From positions 1 to 64,000 of the forward strand of contig CAKUGU010000004.1 in NCBI GenBank assembly GCA_934654815.1: 64,000 nucleotides of DNA, given 5' to 3'. Position 1 is the stretch's first letter. The number at the start of each line of letters is the position of its first letter. A program made the translations under genes and the position numbers. Under the pieces are notes generated by a model. That model saw only the letters and a list, made by a program, of their open reading frames with translations, did no database searches and was not told where the DNA came from. This document shows positions 24,659 through 35,404 of this stretch, in pieces. This DNA is from an uncultured Ellagibacter sp. GTDB taxonomy: Bacteria; Actinomycetota; Coriobacteriia; Coriobacteriales; Eggerthellaceae.

Positions 24659-27600
24659 TTACGAATGCGCGATGCCGCCCGTGTTGATGCGACTGAGGGT
24701 GTACGTAACGTAGTCGGAGTTAGCGTAGGCGGCAAGGTTGTTGACGTTGACGGGAGTATCGATCACCTCACCCCCGGACGACAGCTGCGCCGTGAGGACA
24801 AGGCGGTAGTTGGCATAGGTTAGCCCCTTCCCCTCGACATCGGTGTTCACCTTGACGCGGAAGACGAGTTTGAAGGCGGCGGGCTTGTCAGCATCACGTG
24901 TGGCGAAGATGCCGCTCGTTTTGGCGTCAGTGAACGTGTAACCGTTGTCGTTGGCGCTCACAGCAACTTCCTGGTCGCTGCTGACCCCTGTGATGTAGTT
25001 CGAGATGCCTCCGACATCCCTGTAGCTACCGTCGTCCTGACGCTGCTGCAGGCTCAGCGTGTACGTCACCGTGTCTCCCTTGGAGATCTTCGCATCGGCA
25101 CCCGAAATCCCATCGAAGTCATACGCACTCGTAAGCGCGATCGTGCCGTCAGCCGATTTAAGGTCATCGACGTTGATGCCGAGCTGCTTCCTCTCGGAAG
25201 CTTCGAGCTCGATGGTCGATGAGCCGGTGCCCTGACGGTAATAGCCGACATTGCCCGCATCGTAGGCTGAGTTACTACTCGTGGCGAGCGTTTCCGCATG
25301 CGGGGAAAGGTACGCGCGGTAGTTCGGCTTGGTGTATTTGTCGCTTCCGTTGTCTTGCGACGCGATGATGCCCGCCTGGCACGCCTGGCTGGACATCGTG
25401 AGGTTCGACTTCATGATGACCGTGAACTGACTGTTGCCGCTCTCCTTGGCGATTGCGCGGATGGCGGAAAGGTCGATGGGGGTACCGTCTGAGTCGGCGA
25501 GCACAAGCGACATGTCGCCGCCGGTTGACGCCCACTTGAGTGGCGTGCCATCGGCGCCAGCGGCAACGGCGGTTTCGGTCGTTCCAGTTGAAGTCCATCT
25601 CCACGCATTCGTGGCGGCATCCTTCATCCAGGTATAGTAGGTATCCTTTACTTTCACGTAGAACGAATAGGTGCCGCTCGTTCCGGTCGGGTAGCCATGA
25701 GCGCTCGCGGCGGTACCGCCCTCGTAGTCAACGAGCGAAGAATCCAGCTGATAGTACAGCGTATCGGCGCCAGTATATTCCTGCGCACCGAAGCTGATGG
25801 TGTCGCTCACATTCATCTTTTCCAACGAATCCACCGCGTCCGCCTTGTCCAACTCCTTAGTGGCCACACCATTGTTGTCGACCAACTGGTGCGTATAGTT
25901 CGATGCAACACTGTAAGTCGACGCCGTGTTTTCGTGGTTATCGATCGTTTCGCCGTTGCGCAGCGTGTAGTTAAGATGCGTGGGCATGCTTGCGGTCACC
26001 GATGTTGCAGTGAAGCCGTTAACCTTTGCGGAGTCGCTGGGTGTGCGCACGACCAAGTAGAAGCTCTCGCTTTTGGGGTCTTCATCTCGAACGGTAAGGT
26101 TGTAGGACGAACCCACGGCATCCGTGCTCTTCTTCACACGGTAATAGTCACCGCCGATTTTCGCCCCTGCGGCATTGATGAGTTCCGACTCCGTTTTGCC
26201 ATTCTTCTCGTCATCCGAGAGCTTGACCCATGCGCCATCGCTGGCTTCCGTGGCCGTAACGCCCATAGTCTCGCTGAGCCACTGCTCGACATACGGATTG
26301 CCCGAAGCGTCCACGAAGCTGGTCAGCGCGACCGAAGCGCAGCCACCCGTAGGCACTGTGTAGTGGTACGCCTTGTCGTTGTGCGCCGCGTCCACCAACG
26401 TGAGCTGTGTGTTCCCGGGCAGCGCACCCTCGCCGCCGCCGAAGACGATCTGCTTAGCGAGCGGTCTCATAGTGCCGCCGCTCGCCAGATGCGTGTTCCA
26501 GCCGTACTGCGTCGGCGTCGAGTACATCTGGTTGTACGTCCACGTCAGGTAACCGGTCATCGTTTCGCCGCTGCTGATGAGCACATGTTTGTCGTACTTG
26601 CTTGCGTAGTCGGCGCTCTTGAAATTCGAACCCTCGGAATAGGTGGCCGTGAAGTTGATTTCGAGCATACGCTTGACGATGATGGGCACCTGGACCTTGT
26701 AGCTCTGACCGGCTTCGGTGAAGGTTACGGTCAGCAGGTTGAAGCGTCCCTTGCCGTTGTCATACTTCAGGCCATTCGCGTCGACTGAAAGAGATGAGCC
26801 TTCACCCTTGACCTCGAGCGCCTTGTCGGCGACATCGGTCTGCTTAACGAAGTTGCCCTTGTCGCTGTCAAGTTGGAACACGTCGACCGTCGCTTTAACG
26901 TGCGAGCCATCGCCGTTCACGCGCAGCGCGTCCGAGTAACCACCGTTCGTGACGATGTTGAGATAGTCTTTGACGGTATCGGCATCGCCGCCGGAAAGGA
27001 CGAGAACATTGAAATCGTCAGCAGCCTGCTTCGGGGCGCCTTCACCGCCGCCGCTGGCATTGCTGCTATTATTGTCATTGAACGACCCCACCGAGGCCTC
27101 CGAGTAGGTCGCCGTGTTTTTCGTGTTTTGATAGTTGCCGTTACTGTCAGTGCCGCCGATATTGTTATAGGTATAACGACCAGCAACATTGGTGCCCGCC
27201 TCGTTTTTGATGGTCGTCGCCGTATCGACGTTCGCGCCGTCCCCAAAGAGATAGCGATCGATGGCAGTACCGGAGCCGGTAGCGTCGGAACCGCCGGTTT
27301 GCACCGCGATGCTGCTCACGGGACTCGTGGTCACATAGGGCGAGAGAGCCTCGGTCGCTTTCTGCGTACCGTCAGCATTCGTTTCGTCGCTGTACAGCGT
27401 CTTGCCCGCATCGGGCGCTGCAAGCGTGTCGTTATAGTCGCCGAACGCGATGTAGGACGACTTGTTGACTTCCTTAACCGTGCTCTGATCGCTGGTTGCA
27501 TCGAACATCAAGGGCGGCAAATCGTCGTGCGCCTTGTTGCTGCTCGGTTTGATATCGACGCCCGCAGCACGTACGGAAAGCCCGCTTTTCGCATTACCGA

Positions 27601-30600
27601 CGATAGTGCCTTGGCCGACCCTTCCTTTAAAGTCATTGCCGTCGATCAAAACGTTCGCCATGTTGAGCGTGCCCGCGCCGTCGCTGCAAATGCCCCCCGA
27701 ATAACTCTTCGCGGCAGGCTGAATCGTTTCCCAAGCATTTTTTGGGTTCTTAAACGTGTTGTCGGAGATTACCGTGTTCGTGATGTTGAAGGTCGGATTT
27801 CCTTTTTCGTCCAAAGAACCGTTGATGCCGCCAGCATGCGAGCTTGCGAAGGTGGCACCGCTTACCACGACGTTGCTGCACGTTACCGTCGGCGACCCCG
27901 ATATGCGGCCGGAGATGCCTCCGGAAACTTCACGTGCTTGAAGGCTGACATTGCTCACCTCACACGTATCGAAGGTGAATTCACTGCCGCCCGTAATGTT
28001 GCCCACGATGCCGCCGACGTTCATGAAGGGACACCTAGTCGCATCGTTGATGCTGACGCTTTCGGCATTGCCAAACACTGCCTTTTGGGTTGCACCGCCC
28101 GTTACTGTCAGGTTGTGAACATATAGGTTGTTCTCGACCTTGCCGATGAGGCCGCCGACGCCGCCATTTTTGCCAGCAGTCGCCGGAACCGACAACGTCA
28201 CGCCTGTAATCGTCGCTTTTCCGCTCTCGGCAATCGGTTGTTTGGTAGCTGGGTCAACATTCACGAAGACGGCGTCGCCCGTGACGCCGAACACGCCGCC
28301 GACCCGTGAACCGGTAGACTCAATCGTTGAATTGTGAGCAACATCCGCATCGCCAGTCGTCCAAACGCCACCTTGCGAACCGCCGTTCAGCTTGCCGACG
28401 AAGCCGCCGACGTTTTGTCCGCCCGATACCGTCATGCCGCTATACGAGCAGTTGTAGAGCTTGACCGGAGAATAGCGGTTGTCGGTCGCCGAGGTATCGC
28501 TGCGGTTCACTATCCACGTTTTGTCGTTTTTATTGGTCGTGCGACTGCCGTAGCCTGAAGCGCCTATCAAGCCGCCAACATCGGTCGGGCCCTCCACCGT
28601 GCAGTTCGTCATGGCAACGCTGCTGTATTTACCGTAGCCCGTCAGCGAATTATTGTTGGCAGTGGTGCCAGCAAGCAGCCCCACGCCGACTTCCGTGCCA
28701 TCTGGCGCACTCACCTCTTTACCCGCGACGTCGGTGTACATAAACTTCATATCGCAGCCTTCAAAGTTCAGGTTCTGCACGGTATACCCGTCATTGGCGG
28801 CAATGCTCCCCGACACATTGGCGGAGGTATACGTCACCGTTCCGAAAAGCGCGCCCACACCTGCAAGCTTATAGTCGTCGTCAGCGTACTCTTTAATCGC
28901 ATAGAGCGAGCTTTCGCCTTGCTCGGTCCCCTTGCCCACCTTGATAGTCGCACCGTTGCCGTCGACGGTCGCCACAAGCGGGACGATACGATCGCGGTCG
29001 GCACCCTGTCCAGACGAACAGGCGTTGGAGTAATAACGGCCGGAAAGGCCCGTGTAACCCGTGCCGTACGACGTCATATCGAACGTCACGCCATCCGCGA
29101 ACTGCAAATCCATGCCCGATGCTTTCGTCGCGCAGATATTGCCTGTTTGCCACGTGGCGTATTTCGCCACCAGATAGGGGGAATTCACCTGCGAGCCGTC
29201 AGTGCACTCGAGCGCGCTTTTGCCGGCTACCTGGTAACCCGGGCTTAGCCTGTCGTCCTTAGTTGCCACAGCGAAATCGCTCGATGCCTCGCTAGGCTTG
29301 CCCACCGCCGTATAGGTCGCATTGCGCACCTTGCCATAGCCCTGGTTGCCGAACTGATATGTTGCGTTAGACGACGTGTTGCCACCCAAGTAGGCGCGAG
29401 AGCCGGCGACCGTACCGTGGTTTTCGCCATAAATCGTCGAATTCGCCGAGCCGCCGCCCGCACCGCTGCTGATAATGGCCGAAAGCACGAGTAAGCCCTG
29501 GGAATCGTTAACGGTCGTCGTTATGGCGCGGTTGTCGGAATTCCACCCTGCCTCTTCCCTGAAGCGCCCATAGGTGTCGTCCGTTACGATACACTGACTA
29601 TCGGTGGTGTTCAGGTTGTTGACCTTGTAGTTGCGGTCGGTGTTGTTGAGGCTCTGGTTATCAGACAATTCGCTGAACGCATAACCATCGATAACGCGAC
29701 CCACATACGGGTTGTCGTAATGAGTTGAACCAGCTTCGTGCCAGGCCCCAAGCGCTCCCGTCACGTTGGAGGAATTGCGGAACAGCACGCCACCGCCTGT
29801 GATAGCGCCCACGTAGCCGCCTACGGGGACAAGATGGGCTCCGCCTGCGGTACCGGCCGCCCCCGCGACGCTAAAGCCGTCGCTCGCACTCGCTGAAACA
29901 CCGTCGATGATGTTGTCGCCACCGAGCACGCAGCCAATCACACCGCCGAAAAACGCAACCGGCACGCCGTCGCCGTCTTTGCCCTTGTACGCAACTGAAG
30001 CGGTCGTACCCGTATACTCGATCGTGAGGTTACTTACAACGCTGCCATAGCTGTACGGAATCAAGCCAGCAAGCGTGTTTGCGCTGTCGGTGTTGTCGAT
30101 TTTGACGATCGCTTGCTCTTCGCCCCGTAGATTGCCAACGATAACGCCCCTGAAAGGATTGCCTTTGTTTCCAAGCCCCTGGAACGAAGCCGCATCGAGA
30201 GTAAGCGTCGTGGACGGACTGCCTTCGTCATCCACCGGTTCGATGCTGTAATACGCGCTCTGCAGATAGCTATGCATCGTCGCATCATCGAGCGTGGTGT
30301 TGGGATCGGTCTGGCTTTCCCCGGTCTTTTTCTCCCACTTCTTTTCCGTGGCGTTCGCCTGCCTATAGACGTACGTCACCTCATTATCGGTGCTTCCCCC
30401 GTTTCGCCGCTGACAGAGTGCGGTCTGGCCTGCGGTAATCGTCACTTCCCAGCCATCGGCCGCGACGCTGGTATTGATGTACTCGGCGACCGCGTTCAAC
30501 TCGGAAGCCTTGGTTATGGCGTAGGGGTCCCCATACGTTCCGCAGCCAACCGTGAGTTTGGGCACACGCTGGTTGACCTTGATCTCGTGGTATTGGACAC

Positions 30601-33600
30601 CGCTCCCATTCGACTGGCGCTTGTAGACATACGGCAGATAGCCGCCGCCAAACTGCGGGGTCGTTTCATTGGCGGTCACCGTTCCATCGGTGACCAACCC
30701 GCTGGTAAACCCATTCAAGTCCTCGTCGTAGTACCAGAGCTGCTTTCCGTGATATTCACCGTTGGAATCGATTTCCGCTCCGTACGTCACCTTCCCGGCC
30801 GTCTCGTCTGTCTTGTAGAAGTTGTAGATGGCCGAACCCGTTTTGCCGTCGCCGTAGCCGAAGCTCTCGAGCAGGCTCGCGCGGGTGAAAATCGTGTCAG
30901 CCTTCGAACTCGGCACGCCGATCATGCTGAACGACGCTGTTACCTGGTCGGCGCTCGACCCTACGCCAAGCTTACCGAAGAGGGACGACGCCGCCTTTTT
31001 GTTTTCAGAGTACCCCGTTGCCGTGACGTTCTTCACGTCCAAGCTCACATAAGTCTGCATCTCGTTGATGAGCAACGGCGCATATTGGTCAGGCTTATCG
31101 GCCACGCCATCGACGGTCAACCCTTTTAGCGTGACGCCGTCGATTGCGATCTTCCTAACTTTCTTGCTACTACCATAGACATAGCGGCATACCAACGCAC
31201 CGGATACGCTTCCTCCCGCGCTGCCTATGTCGCTTTTACTCTTAGCGTCATTAACCACCGGCCCGATGGTGCCGCTCAAAGTAACCGCATTAACCGTGAG
31301 ATTTCCGTTCCCCACCGTTCGAAGAAGCCCACAGTGCATGTTTTCGTGCTGGGTGGCTGTCGAATTGAGCTTGTTACCGCTCTGCTCAGCCTTGATATCG
31401 GAGTAGTGGAAGGTGATGATTGCATTCTTTACGGTAGCGTTTCCACTTGGCTGCGTGGGGTAATAGCTATAGCCACTCAAATCGATCGCGCTCGTGTTTT
31501 CGCCGCCGATGATAACATCATCGCAAATGCCGTCTTTGGTTGTTTTCATCTTCGCGGGTACGATCATAGGGCGAATATTTGGCGGAGCGTATCGATAGGC
31601 GCACCAAAGAAGCAGTTCCTCTGCCGTGCTCAACTGGACAGCGTTGTTCGTGCCATAAGTCTTACTGTTGCTCTCGACCTCTGCGTAAGCTCTATCGAGG
31701 TTGTAGAAGTAGCGCGTGCTGCCGTTCGTGTTGTGGCTTGCGCCGAAATCGGAACGATTTTTATAGCTGTTGTCGTTGCCCGATTTGCCGCTCATATCAA
31801 GTTTTTCGCTCGAAGTATGCAGCGAGACGACCGTGTTCCAGTCGCCGTCGATGAGCTTGCTACCCGGTTTCGTGCCATTGCCAACCCATTCGTCGAACGA
31901 CGTCACCTTGGGGGCAACAATCCCGATGCCCTCAACCTTGTAGGCAGTGTTCCAATAAGCTTTGTCTTCTAAGTACAGACCCGTGTAGGTTTCGGTTCCG
32001 TATGTAGTGGAGTTCTCTACTCGGCTGCCACGACCGACGAGCACGCCGAGCATCGTGGCGTTAGCGGCGTTGAAGATTGCGCGCGAAAGGTCGATGGCGT
32101 AGTTGTTGACAATCCAGTGGCCACTCGCGACGTATACAAGGCCGCCAAGCTCGGTTACGCTGTCAGCTTTCACCGTTGCATGATTTGCTGTGAGGGCGTA
32201 GGTGCTGTCGCTCTTGTTCGTGGCGGCATCGCCGATGGTGACGATGGCATTTCCCCAGCCGTAGCCCAAAAGACCGCCGGCGCCGTTTTTCGCGTCGCCG
32301 TTGGTGCCCACGGTCATGGCGAACGAGTCGAACGAAAGCCCCGTGATGCTGACGTTGGTCGTATTCGCAGCAGTGCCCTGCGCGATGCACCCGATAAAGC
32401 CGCCGACCTGGGCGATCTTTCCCGAAGCGCAGTCAGCGGCAGTAATCGAACCGCCCACCTCGAGGCTCGTTACATTGAACGTCGAAGCGACGTCTCCCAC
32501 ATAGCCGATTGAACCGCCGATGCGCATGGTGCTTTTGATTTGGCTGCCCGTGCTAATGACTGTTTGAGCCTTGGTGCCGTTACCGAAAGAAACCGTGCCG
32601 GCGCCCGTCATGCTACCCGAGATTCCACCGACGTTCACATCGTTACCGAAGGTGTCGTCGCAGATGATTGCCGTCTTGCACGTTACGCCGCTCAGCGTCG
32701 CGTCCCCCGATAGCGTTGCCGCAAGCGCACCCGCGTCCACCGCCACGCCGTTGTCGAAGTTCATGGCGCCATCGAGGACGAGGTCGTTTATTTTCGCGCT
32801 ACCTCCCACAGCATTGAACAGGCCGAGTCTATCATGACGATAGATTTTGCCGTTGCCGTTAGACGCATCACCGGCTGCAATCGCCTTATCGCCACGCATG
32901 CCGTACGGCTCGCCGATAGCGAGGGTTATCGTGTAGCCGTTGCCGTTAAAGGCCCCCGAAAAGGGAATGGCCGCACTTGACGCGTCGAAGCTCAAGCCAC
33001 CAATGCCCGTTCCGGACAGGTTCACGTCAGACGCAAGGTTGATGGTCACATCTGAGCCAAGGAGCTGCGTCCTCTTATCTGGGTTCAAGCCATAGACATC
33101 GTTCCACAGTTCAGCAAACTGCACCAAAAGCGCAAGGCATGCGAAATCCTGAGTGCTCGCGATCGTAAGGTTTCTGTTGCCATCAGCCCACTTGCTGCCA
33201 TAGCCAACCTGCCAGCTCCAATCGGTCGTCGACGGTCCTTCGAGCTTGTGGGTAGTCGAATTGACGGTGATAAGGTTTTTCGACAGCTTCGTTCCATCGA
33301 GTCTGATAACCTCGCCGTAGCCCCACTTGACGTCCTGCGCACCGCCCAGGTCGTCAATCTTCGTTGCAGGGCAGCGTTTGTAGGCCCAGCAATCATCGTT
33401 GCTGGAATCTGCCGGCACATTGTCGCTCCCCGTTCCTCGCGCGAACACGAGCGTGGGCTCATCGGCACGAACAAGCGCGACCTGGGCGACGTTATCGTTC
33501 TCGGCGAAACTCAGGTTCGAGAAGTCTGTCACCCCGCCAAGGCGAATCACCGAGTTCCAACACTCTGCGGCGATGCCGGCACCCTTGTCAACGCTTCCCG

Positions 33601-35401
33601 CGCCTTCGGCAGTCCCAACCGTCACACCGTTGATATCAGTAACGCTGTAGTGATCGGAGCAGCCCACAACGCCGCCGATGCCGTTTGTCGACGTGGCCAC
33701 TTTCGTATAGCTGACTTGCGCGCTCTTCAACTCAAGAGCGGCGCTCTCCGTGTGGCCGAGCCACCCGGCCACGCCGCCGGTGAACTTCGTTGCACCCTCG
33801 ATCGAAAGCTCGGTCGAAGTGCCTTCGACCTTTAAGGTGCTCGGCGCCTGCTTGTTCGCTCGGGAGCCAGCCGCACCCACAATCATGCCGACAAGGCCGC
33901 CGTACGAAGCAGTGGAGCCGCCGTTGCCGTAGGCGCTCTTGAACGTGCCGCCCGTAAACGAAACCGCCTTCGACGAATCGGCATACGTCAGGGTTCCGAA
34001 AGCCGCTCCCGCGCCCTTATCCGCCGCCGCGGCAAGCGTCACGCCATCGCCTGTGTCGATTTGGTCGCTACCCGTGAATGCAGCCTCGGCCGCGAAGCTC
34101 ACGTCGCCGATGAAGCCGCCGGAGCTTTGGCTCGCGGCATCGCCCACGGTTGCCGGGCAGGTGAACTTCGCGCCATTGGCTTGTGTAAGCGTGAGCCCGG
34201 TTGCCTTACCGATGAAGCCGCCGCTCGCAGCCATACCCTTGACGGCGAACTTGGAAAGATCGATCGCGCTTTTAAGCGTGACGGTCGCGCCATTGTTGCA
34301 CGTACCGATAAGGCCGCCCGCGCTCGCATCGCTCTTCGTGGTTTGCACCGTCGGGGTGCCGCTATAGTCGCTAGGAAGCGCAAGGCTTTCGATGATGAGC
34401 GACGCACCGGCGTCGACGGTGTTTACAAGCAGGCCGATACTGCCCGTCGAGGACGTGATGTTGACGGACGGTTTCACATCGCCCTTCGCCTTATAGGTCG
34501 CGCCGAGCGCGAGCATGCTCGACGCCGTGCCCGTCACCGTGCCCAGCAGCGGCGAGGTAAGCGTGACGTCGCTTGAGCTGTCAGCAGCAGGCGCAGCCGT
34601 GACGTTCGCGGTAAGCGTATGGCCGCCGCCGGCGATCGTCGTAGCGACGATGGGATCGCTCGTCGTGCCCTTCCACGTGATGTCGAGCGTCGTATCCGCA
34701 GAGAGCTCGATGTTGTTGAACAGGGGCTTGTTCAAAGCAATGGCCTTACCGTCCATGGTGAAGGTGCCCTTGAATGGCGCGCTCGCACCGCCGAGCCCCA
34801 AGAACGAGAGGCCGTCACTCGTCCTACAAAGATTGAACTCGCTTTCGCCCGTGCCGCTGCCCTTCACGATAGAGGCGCTCTGATAAAGCGAAGGTTCCGC
34901 ATTCGAAAGTTTGATCAGGTCGTCGCTTGTCTCGATGGTGACCGAGGTTACCTTGCCTTTCTCGATTGAAACCTTGGAACTCCCGATAGCATTCTGCAGC
35001 GCCGTTAGCGTGGTGTAGGTATATGTCGCCGCCCGCACATCGGTTCCCTCGTCAGCAGTTGCATCGTCTTGCGTGGCGGCGTCATCGGCTGACGCCACGC
35101 CGTCGGTTGAGCTCGCGGCGCCGCCGACCGCGACTCCGTCATCCGCGCCGCTTTCGGCGTTGCCCGTGTCGGCTTCTTCCCCGGTGGAGCTTCCGCCTGT
35201 CGCGTTGCCTTCACCTGAGGATTCGCCCGTCGCGCCTTGATCACCCGCCGCCTGGTCGGCATACGCCGCCATGCCAACACCGAAATCGTGATACAGCGAG
35301 AAGGGACTCAGCTGCAACACCAGAAGCGCCGATAGGCATACCGCGAAGAGATTTCTGAATATGCGCTTAACTTTGTTCATGATCGTATTCGTTCGTTCCA
35401 T
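24659..35401 (-). CDS. Giant secreted protein, 3,580 residues, GLUG-like beta-solenoid
   Basis: The signal peptide (residues 1-48 counting from the ATG at 35401; M8 is an alternative start) has KVKRIFRN, a hydrophobic core LFAVCLSALLVLQL, and a likely cut after AYA. An acidic Gly/Ser/Asp linker runs to about residue 125. The next 2,650 or so residues contain many imperfect repeats of the GGLIG/GGFVG/GGIVG kind, the GLUG pattern that builds beta-helices in adhesins. Residues from about 2,795 form non-repeated domains. The C-terminus (YVTYTLSRINTGG) has no LPXTG, no hydrophobic anchor and no surface-layer domain. It could be held in a TasA-like matrix. Codon use is visibly more AT-rich. It has a conventional signal, so SipW-type processing is not required. 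Confidence 0.85.
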   Translation of the reverse strand: MERTNTIMNKVKRIFRNLFAVCLSALLVLQLSPFSLYHDFGVGMAAYADQAAGDQGATGESSGEGNATGGSSTGEEADTGNAESGADDGVAVGGAASSTDGVASADDAATQDDATADEGTDVRAATYTYTTLTALQNAIGSSKVSIEKGKVTSVTIETSDDLIKLSNAEPSLYQSASIVKGSGTGESEFNLCRTSDGLSFLGLGGASAPFKGTFTMDGKAIALNKPLFNNIELSADTTLDITWKGTTSDPIVATTIAGGGHTLTANVTAAPAADSSSDVTLTSPLLGTVTGTASSMLALGATYKAKGDVKPSVNITSSTGSIGLLVNTVDAGASLIIESLALPSDYSGTPTVQTTKSDASAGGLIGTCNNGATVTLKSAIDLSKFAVKGMAASGGFIGKATGLTLTQANGAKFTCPATVGDAASQSSGGFIGDVSFAAEAAFTGSDQIDTGDGVTLAAAADKGAGAAFGTLTYADSSKAVSFTGGTFKSAYGNGGSTASYGGLVGMIVGAAGSRANKQAPSTLKVEGTSTELSIEGATKFTGGVAGWLGHTESAALELKSAQVSYTKVATSTNGIGGVVGCSDHYSVTDINGVTVGTAEGAGSVDKGAGIAAECWNSVIRLGGVTDFSNLSFAENDNVAQVALVRADEPTLVFARGTGSDNVPADSSNDDCWAYKRCPATKIDDLGGAQDVKWGYGEVIRLDGTKLSKNLITVNSTTHKLEGPSTTDWSWQVGYGSKWADGNRNLTIASTQDFACLALLVQFAELWNDVYGLNPDKRTQLLGSDVTINLASDVNLSGTGIGGLSFDASSAAIPFSGAFNGNGYTITLAIGEPYGMRGDKAIAAGDASNGNGKIYRHDRLGLFNAVGGSAKINDLVLDGAMNFDNGVAVDAGALAATLSGDATLSGVTCKTAIICDDTFGNDVNVGGISGSMTGAGTVSFGNGTKAQTVISTGSQIKSTMRIGGSIGYVGDVASTFNVTSLEVGGSITAADCASGKIAQVGGFIGCIAQGTAANTTNVSITGLSFDSFAMTVGTNGDAKNGAGGLLGYGWGNAIVTIGDAATNKSDSTYALTANHATVKADSVTELGGLVYVASGHWIVNNYAIDLSRAIFNAANATMLGVLVGRGSRVENSTTYGTETYTGLYLEDKAYWNTAYKVEGIGIVAPKVTSFDEWVGNGTKPGSKLIDGDWNTVVSLHTSSEKLDMSGKSGNDNSYKNRSDFGASHNTNGSTRYFYNLDRAYAEVESNSKTYGTNNAVQLSTAEELLLWCAYRYAPPNIRPMIVPAKMKTTKDGICDDVIIGGENTSAIDLSGYSYYPTQPSGNATVKNAIITFHYSDIKAEQSGNKLNSTATQHENMHCGLLRTVGNGNLTVNAVTLSGTIGPVVNDAKSKSDIGSAGGSVSGALVCRYVYGSSKKVRKIAIDGVTLKGLTVDGVADKPDQYAPLLINEMQTYVSLDVKNVTATGYSENKKAASSLFGKLGVGSSADQVTASFSMIGVPSSKADTIFTRASLLESFGYGDGKTGSAIYNFYKTDETAGKVTYGAEIDSNGEYHGKQLWYYDEDLNGFTSGLVTDGTVTANETTPQFGGGYLPYVYKRQSNGSGVQYHEIKVNQRVPKLTVGCGTYGDPYAITKASELNAVAEYINTSVAADGWEVTITAGQTALCQRRNGGSTDNEVTYVYRQANATEKKWEKKTGESQTDPNTTLDDATMHSYLQSAYYSIEPVDDEGSPSTTLTLDAASFQGLGNKGNPFRGVIVGNLRGEEQAIVKIDNTDSANTLAGLIPYSYGSVVSNLTIEYTGTTASVAYKGKDGDGVPVAFFGGVIGCVLGGDNIIDGVSASASDGFSVAGAAGTAGGAHLVPVGGYVGAITGGGVLFRNSSNVTGALGAWHEAGSTHYDNPYVGRVIDGYAFSELSDNQSLNNTDRNYKVNNLNTTDSQCIVTDDTYGRFREEAGWNSDNRAITTTVNDSQGLLVLSAIISSGAGGGSANSTIYGENHGTVAGSRAYLGGNTSSNATYQFGNQGYGKVRNATYTAVGKPSEASSDFAVATKDDRLSPGYQVAGKSALECTDGSQVNSPYLVAKYATWQTGNICATKASGMDLQFADGVTFDMTSYGTGYTGLSGRYYSNACSSGQGADRDRIVPLVATVDGNGATIKVGKGTEQGESSLYAIKEYADDDYKLAGVGALFGTVTYTSANVSGSIAANDGYTVQNLNFEGCDMKFMYTDVAGKEVSAPDGTEVGVGLLAGTTANNNSLTGYGKYSSVAMTNCTVEGPTDVGGLIGASGYGSRTTNKNDKTWIVNRSDTSATDNRYSPVKLYNCSYSGMTVSGGQNVGGFVGKLNGGSQGGVWTTGDADVAHNSTIESTGSRVGGVFGVTGDAVFVNVDPATKQPIAESGKATITGVTLSVPATAGKNGGVGGLIGKVENNLYVHNLTVTGGATQKAVFGNAESVSINDATRCPFMNVGGIVGNITGGSEFTFDTCEVSNVSLQAREVSGGISGRISGSPTVTCSNVVVSGATFASSHAGGINGSLDEKGNPTFNITNTVISDNTFKNPKNAWETIQPAAKSYSGGICSDGAGTLNMANVLIDGNDFKGRVGQGTIVGNAKSGLSVRAAGVDIKPSSNKAHDDLPPLMFDATSDQSTVKEVNKSSYIAFGDYNDTLAAPDAGKTLYSDETNADGTQKATEALSPYVTTSPVSSIAVQTGGSDATGSGTAIDRYLFGDGANVDTATTIKNEAGTNVAGRYTYNNIGGTDSNGNYQNTKNTATYSEASVGSFNDNNSSNASGGGEGAPKQAADDFNVLVLSGGDADTVKDYLNIVTNGGYSDALRVNGDGSHVKATVDVFQLDSDKGNFVKQTDVADKALEVKGEGSSLSVDANGLKYDNGKGRFNLLTVTFTEAGQSYKVQVPIIVKRMLEINFTATYSEGSNFKSADYASKYDKHVLISSGETMTGYLTWTYNQMYSTPTQYGWNTHLASGGTMRPLAKQIVFGGGEGALPGNTQLTLVDAAHNDKAYHYTVPTGGCASVALTSFVDASGNPYVEQWLSETMGVTATEASDGAWVKLSDDEKNGKTESELINAAGAKIGGDYYRVKKSTDAVGSSYNLTVRDEDPKSESFYLVVRTPSDSAKVNGFTATSVTASMPTHLNYTLRNGETIDNHENTASTYSVASNYTHQLVDNNGVATKELDKADAVDSLEKMNVSDTISFGAQEYTGADTLYYQLDSSLVDYEGGTAASAHGYPTGTSGTYSFYVKVKDTYYTWMKDAATNAWRWTSTGTTETAVAAGADGTPLKWASTGGDMSLVLADSDGTPIDLSAIRAIAKESGNSQFTVIMKSNLTMSSQACQAGIIASQDNGSDKYTKPNYRAYLSPHAETLATSSNSAYDAGNVGYYRQGTGSSTIELEASERKQLGINVDDLKSADGTIALTSAYDFDGISGADAKISKGDTVTYTLSLQQRQDDGSYRDVGGISNYITGVSSDQEVAVSANDNGYTFTDAKTSGIFATRDADKPAAFKLVFRVKVNTDVEGKGLTYANYRLVLTAQLSSGGEVIDTPVNVNNLAAYANSDYVTYTLSRINTGGIAHS

Positions 35402-35404
35402 GTT

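Noticed and set aside
24659-35401. LPXTG sortase-anchored adhesin
   Set aside because: The C-terminus has neither LPXTG nor a hydrophobic tail, and no sortase gene is in the window.
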